Below are positions 60,927 through 64,000 of a DNA stretch of 64,000 nucleotides, in pieces. Position 1 is the stretch's first letter; each line of letters starts with the position of its first letter. The position numbers and the translations under genes were made by a program. The notes under the pieces are model-generated. The model searched no databases. It was not told the origin of the DNA and was given only the letters and a program-made list of their open reading frames with translations. This DNA comes from Hymenobacter sp. APR13 (GTDB lineage: Bacteria > Bacteroidota > Bacteroidia > Cytophagales > Hymenobacteraceae). Where the stretch lies: contig NZ_CP006587.1 in assembly GCF_000737515.1 (NCBI RefSeq), positions 4,459,001-4,523,000 of the forward strand. Direction: 5' to 3'.

Positions 60927-61162
60927 CTTCTGTGGTGATGAGGTGATGGGGTGACAGGTGACAGGTGACAGGTGACAGGTGATGGGGTGATGGGGTGACA
61001 AAGTAAGCACGTCATTCCGAGCGGAGCGAGGAATCTCGCCCGTGTAGTGAAGGATTCTACTGCGCTGGCAAGATTCCTCGCTTCGCTCGGAATGACGTTC
61101 TGTTTGCTTCTTCTTACCTACCCCATCATCACCTCATCACCCCATCACTTCATCACCTCCCC
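60927..61162. repeat. Nested intergenic element
   Basis: Outer left words 60935-61000 (ggtgatga, ggtgaca x4, gatgggg variants). Inner palindrome 61007-61100 (gcacgtcattccgagcgg ... cgctcggaatgacgttc). Outer right words 61119-61162 (catcatcacctcatcacc...). The right arm encodes the EVMK tail and stop codon of the flippase gene. Confidence 0.9.
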
Positions 61163-62452
61163 AACCCAAAACCGCCGAAAATACCAGCCGCACCAGAGCA
61201 GCAGCAGACCGTGGCGCAGCGCCGAGGCCCACACCGCTCCCACCAAACCCAGCCGCGGCAGCAGCAGCGCCAGGGCCGCGGCGTACAGCACCGCCGAGGC
61301 TGCCTGCAACGCTACGTAGCGCCCTACGCGGGCCTGGGCCGTGAGCACCATCACCAAAGGCCACGCTACAAACCGCAGCCAGTCGCCTAGCAGCTGGGGG
61401 CCCAGCAGGCTGGCGGCCGCCCCGAAACGGGCCTCAAATAGCACCGGCAGCAGCCAGTGGCGCAGCGCGTAGAGCAAACCCAGGCCGGCGGCCAGCAGCG
61501 GCACCAGCATCCGCAGCACCGTGCGTACCCAAGCCCGCTGCGCGGCTGGCTGAGGCGCCAGCGCCGCCAGCCGCGGGTAATACACGCTGCTCATCACGGC
61601 CGTCATCACCATGGTGTAGTTGTCGGAGAGCTTGGCTACGGCCTGCCAGAGGTCGGTTTCGGCGAGGCTGAACTGCCGGATCAGCAGCTCCCGCACCGCA
61701 AAGTCCACAGCCTTTCCGAACAGCAGCAGCCCCACGGCCATCAGCAGGAAGCGGCCCAGGCCCCGCAGCGCGGCTTTGCTCAGGCGGCCCGGCCACAGCG
61801 CCGGCAGCAGCCCGGCCCGGTGCGTCAGCCAAAGGGCGGGCAGCAGCGTGGCACCCTGAGCCAGCAGATACGCCAGCAGCGCCGTGGTTGCCGCGCCGCC
61901 GCCGGCCAGCACCATCGCCACCGCCGCCGGCCCCAGCAAGCTCAGCGCTACCGTCAGGCCAACGTAGGCGCGCAGCTGCCCGGCAGCCAGCAACACGGCG
62001 CCCAGCAGCGCATAGGCCGTGAGCAGCGCAATGCCCAGCCCAAACAGCGCCACCCAGCCCACCGAGGGCTGAAACACTCCCACCAGCGGCCCCGGAAACA
62101 GCAGCAGCGCCAGCAGCCCCAGGGCCAGCGCGGCCCCGTTCAGCAGCAGCGCGGCCCCCAGCCACGCCCGGTAGCGGCCGGCGCGGGCCGGCAGCGGCGC
62201 CAGATATTTCACCAGGCCCACGTGCGTGCCGTCGTTGGGCAGCGTCGTGAACAAGGCCATCAGGTTCTGGAAGTGCGCCAGCAGCGTGAGGCCGCCGGGG
62301 CCGCCGTACACGGCCAGCAGCTTGTTGAGCAGCAGTGCCCCTGCCGCACGCGCCACCACGGCCACGCCCGAGCCTACCGAGCCGCGCACAAACTGCCGGG
62401 CGGCGGGTGGCGCGGCGGGCGGCGTGGCGGCGGATGGGCGGGCAACTGACAT
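61145..62452 (-). CDS. Polysaccharide/lipid-linked oligosaccharide flippase (Wzx-like)
   Basis: A 435-residue MOP-superfamily membrane protein with about 12 spans. ATG 62452 (MSVARPSAATPPAAPPAARQ) precedes span 1 (VAVVARAAGALLLNKLLAVY). Wzx-type features are LAHFQNLMALFTTLPNDGTH near the start and LAETDLWQAVAKLSDNYTMV in the middle, like WzxE. It would move undecaprenyl-linked glycan across the inner membrane for export. It is divergent from corA with a 73-base gap. The last residues EVMK and stop are repeat-encoded. Confidence 0.85.
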   Translation of the reverse strand: MSVARPSAATPPAAPPAARQFVRGSVGSGVAVVARAAGALLLNKLLAVYGGPGGLTLLAHFQNLMALFTTLPNDGTHVGLVKYLAPLPARAGRYRAWLGAALLLNGAALALGLLALLLFPGPLVGVFQPSVGWVALFGLGIALLTAYALLGAVLLAAGQLRAYVGLTVALSLLGPAAVAMVLAGGGAATTALLAYLLAQGATLLPALWLTHRAGLLPALWPGRLSKAALRGLGRFLLMAVGLLLFGKAVDFAVRELLIRQFSLAETDLWQAVAKLSDNYTMVMTAVMSSVYYPRLAALAPQPAAQRAWVRTVLRMLVPLLAAGLGLLYALRHWLLPVLFEARFGAAASLLGPQLLGDWLRFVAWPLVMVLTAQARVGRYVALQAASAVLYAAALALLLPRLGLVGAVWASALRHGLLLLWCGWYFRRFWVGEVMK

Positions 62453-62525
62453 GGGCCCCAAAAGTACGCCGGCCAACTTTCTCCCCGCCTTCCGCCGTAC
62501 ATTGGCCTCAATCCGCCTCCCTTCT

Positions 62526-63731
62526 ATGGAACCCGCTTCTCCCACAGCCGCCGCCCCGCTGCTGCCGCCCCCCGATGCCTCCACCGAGCCCACGCCCGAG
62601 CGCCGGCATTCCGTGGCCGACCGCGCCGACACCCGCTTGGCCCGCGAGGCCCACGTGGGCCAGCGCCCGGGCACACTCACCATCCGCGAAGGCTCGCTCA
62701 CGCCCCGGCTGTTTTTGATTTCCTACGACGAAAATTCCTGCCAGGAGCGCGAATACGACGACTATCAGGAGCTGCTGGCCTACTTCCACGGCCACCCCGA
62801 GCTGCGCCACTGGATTGATGTGCGCGGCTACAACGACCTGGAGCTGATGCAGCAGATTATGGCCGACTTCGAGCTGCACCCGCTGCAAATGGAAGACGTG
62901 CTGGGCGACTATCAGCGGGCCAAAGTGGACGTGTTCGGCGACAATCGCCTGTTTCTTGTGTCGCGCATGACGGAGTTCACGCAGCTGCTCGAAATCGACG
63001 ACGACCAGCTCTCCATCTTCACCGGCCCCAACTACGTGCTCACGTTTCAGGACGACTACGTGGACTGCCTCGACACCGTGCGGCAGCGCATCCGGTCGGG
63101 TTTCAGCCAGATCAAGCGCAAGCCGCCGCTATACCTGGCCTACGCCCTCACCGACGTGGTGCTCGACCAGTACTACCCCACGATGGCCGCCATCGGCGAC
63201 TATATTGAGAAGCTGGAAGACCGGATTCTGCAGGACCGCCCCGACCGGCGCGTGCTGGGCCGCATTCTGCGCATGAAAAAGGACATCATCCGGTTCCGGC
63301 GCTTCGTGTACCCGGAGCGCGAGAAAGTGGCCGAAATCCTGCGCATGCCCGACGAGATAGTGCCTGAAGAAATGAAGGTCTACTTCCGCGACTGCTACGA
63401 CCACGCCATCCAGGCCCTGGACTTGGCCGAGAGCTACCGCGAATCGGTGACGAGCCTGGTGGAGCTATTCATGAGCAACCAGAGCAACCGCATGAACGAG
63501 GTGATGAAGGTGCTGACCATCATCAGCTCCATCTTCATCCCGCTGAGCTTCGTGGTGGGCCTCTACGGCATGAACTTCCAGCGCGAAAACCCCGACGGCA
63601 GCATCAACCACCTCAACATGCCCGAGCTCTACGAGCCCTGGGGCTACCCGGTGCTGCTGGTGGTGCTGGTGAGCATTGTGGCGTTCCAGCTGGTGTATTT
63701 CTACCGCAAAGGCTGGCTCACGAATAGGTGA
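62526..63731 (+). CDS. corA: CorA-type magnesium/cobalt transporter
   Basis: A 401-residue divalent-cation channel. A Pro/Ala-rich start (to about residue 50) is followed by the cytoplasmic funnel domain (DVRGYNDLELMQQIMADFEL; FTGPNYVLTFQDDYVDCLD). The long stalk helix and two C-terminal spans come next, with the signature YGMNF at the end of the first (IFIPLSFVVGLYGMNFQREN). The last span is PVLLVVLVSIVAFQLVYFYR. The pentamer sits in the inner membrane and admits Mg2+. A near-consensus box (tacattgg, 62498-62505) lies 20 bases before ATG 62526. Confidence 0.95.
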   Translation: MEPASPTAAAPLLPPPDASTEPTPERRHSVADRADTRLAREAHVGQRPGTLTIREGSLTPRLFLISYDENSCQEREYDDYQELLAYFHGHPELRHWIDVRGYNDLELMQQIMADFELHPLQMEDVLGDYQRAKVDVFGDNRLFLVSRMTEFTQLLEIDDDQLSIFTGPNYVLTFQDDYVDCLDTVRQRIRSGFSQIKRKPPLYLAYALTDVVLDQYYPTMAAIGDYIEKLEDRILQDRPDRRVLGRILRMKKDIIRFRRFVYPEREKVAEILRMPDEIVPEEMKVYFRDCYDHAIQALDLAESYRESVTSLVELFMSNQSNRMNEVMKVLTIISSIFIPLSFVVGLYGMNFQRENPDGSINHLNMPELYEPWGYPVLLVVLVSIVAFQLVYFYRKGWLTNR

Positions 63732-63746
63732 GATACTACAGGTCCT

Positions 63747-63844
63747 GTCATCCTGAGCTTGCGAAGGACCTTATTTCAGCTGAACGATAATCGTAACAAC
63801 GACTTGTTCAAGCGTGATAAGATCCTTCGCAAGCTCAGGATGAC
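63747..63844. repeat. Long palindrome, gtcatcctgag... family
   Basis: gtcatcctgagcttgcgaagg at 63747 onward pairs with ccttcgcaagctcaggatgac ending at 63844, around a 40-base interior. It is a variant of the gaacgtcatgctgagcttg palindrome at 9441 without word arms. It lies between convergent corA and the partial gene. Confidence 0.9.
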
Positions 63845-63882
63845 GATAAATCCACCAACCCACTACCGCACAAACCCACCAC

Positions 63883-64000
63883 CTACCCCCACTTGCGCGG
63901 GTCGGTGGTGAGGGCGGAGGCCAGCACGTTCTGCGGCTCGCCGAGCACGGCGTAGACCTGCTGCAGGCGCTCCTCCACGGAGCCCGTGAGCAGCGTGTAG
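63883..64000 (-). CDS. 3' end of an unidentified gene
   Basis: The minus-strand frame ending at TAG 63883-63885 encodes the last 38 residues visible: YTLLTGSVEERLQQVYAVLG followed by EPQNVLASALTTDPRKWG. It has good coding character and no stop up to the window edge. It is too short for a family call; the rest lies beyond base 64000. Confidence 0.6.
   Translation of the reverse strand, partial: YTLLTGSVEERLQQVYAVLGEPQNVLASALTTDPRKWG

Noticed and set aside
1..64000. tRNA, rRNA, tmRNA or prophage genes
   Set aside because: Reading both strands I found no cloverleaf with conserved T-loop, no rRNA segments and no phage structural genes. A covariance scan would be needed to exclude short RNAs fully.
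63883..64000. A named function for the partial gene at the right edge
   Set aside because: Only 38 residues are visible and none forms a recognisable motif.

Overview
The window looks like a chromosome segment of a high-GC Bacteroidota, most probably a Hymenobacter-like member of the Cytophagales. The support is family-level only: promoters of the Bacteroidota type (TAnnTTTG near -7), few obvious Shine-Dalgarno sites, PorT and PorE-like type IX secretion proteins, a DUF5606 protein, a TonB-receptor-like barrel protein, and a very high GC content with AT-rich promoter gaps. No rRNA, tRNA, CRISPR array, prophage or complete insertion sequence was seen.

Layout. 1-4.8 kb: the 3' end of fumarylacetoacetase, glpD, and a zinc alcohol dehydrogenase with a small membrane-anchored partner. 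4.9-16.0 kb: a co-oriented minus-strand block for short-chain carboxylate use. In transcription order it is porin, MHS-type MFS carrier, DUF3311 membrane protein, SSS-STAC-histidine kinase, single receiver domain, a propionyl-CoA synthetase broken by a frameshift, and acetyl-CoA synthetase. 16-26 kb: a solo InsA-like zinc-ribbon/HTH protein, an orphan gene, an M28 peptidase, a TPR histidine kinase whose phospho-accepting His is replaced by Gln, a flavin reductase-like protein, two coupled orphan genes, alanine dehydrogenase, TsaE and an aminotransferase. 26-36 kb: a TonB-receptor-like barrel, TrmN6, an ABC pair, saccharopine dehydrogenase family protein, cytidine deaminase, an esterase and an SDR. 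35.4-41.5 kb: PorT, UbiE/MenG, a PorE-like OmpA protein, EngB, a TonB-domain protein and DUF5606. 41.6-50.4 kb: FBPase, aspartate kinase, a Fur/PerR-like regulator, 2-Cys peroxiredoxin, Kdo transferase, RsgA, a 3-hydroxyisobutyrate dehydrogenase-like protein, a fasciclin lipoprotein and a cyclophilin. 50.6-56 kb: an AAA ATPase plus VWA pair, DUF427, a lipoprotein and an acyl-ACP desaturase. 56-62.5 kb: envelope polysaccharide genes (two multi-spanning membrane proteins, GT2, flippase). The window ends with CorA and the 3' tail of an unidentified gene.

The most unusual feature is the intergenic DNA. At least seven sequence families recur as inverted arms around gene ends. Several are built from 7-8 bp words, such as ggtgaca, ggtgatga, taattac, ctcagtta, gaacaac and aactaac. 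Others are long palindromes (gaacgtcattccgag..., ctcaccccctag..., gtagcgcgaactttg..., aatccgtg...). Four copies are nested: word arrays outside, a long palindrome inside. At six genes the stop codon itself lies inside the repeat, so the protein tail is repeat-encoded (LTP, ISN, ISN, QSN, EVMR, EVMK).
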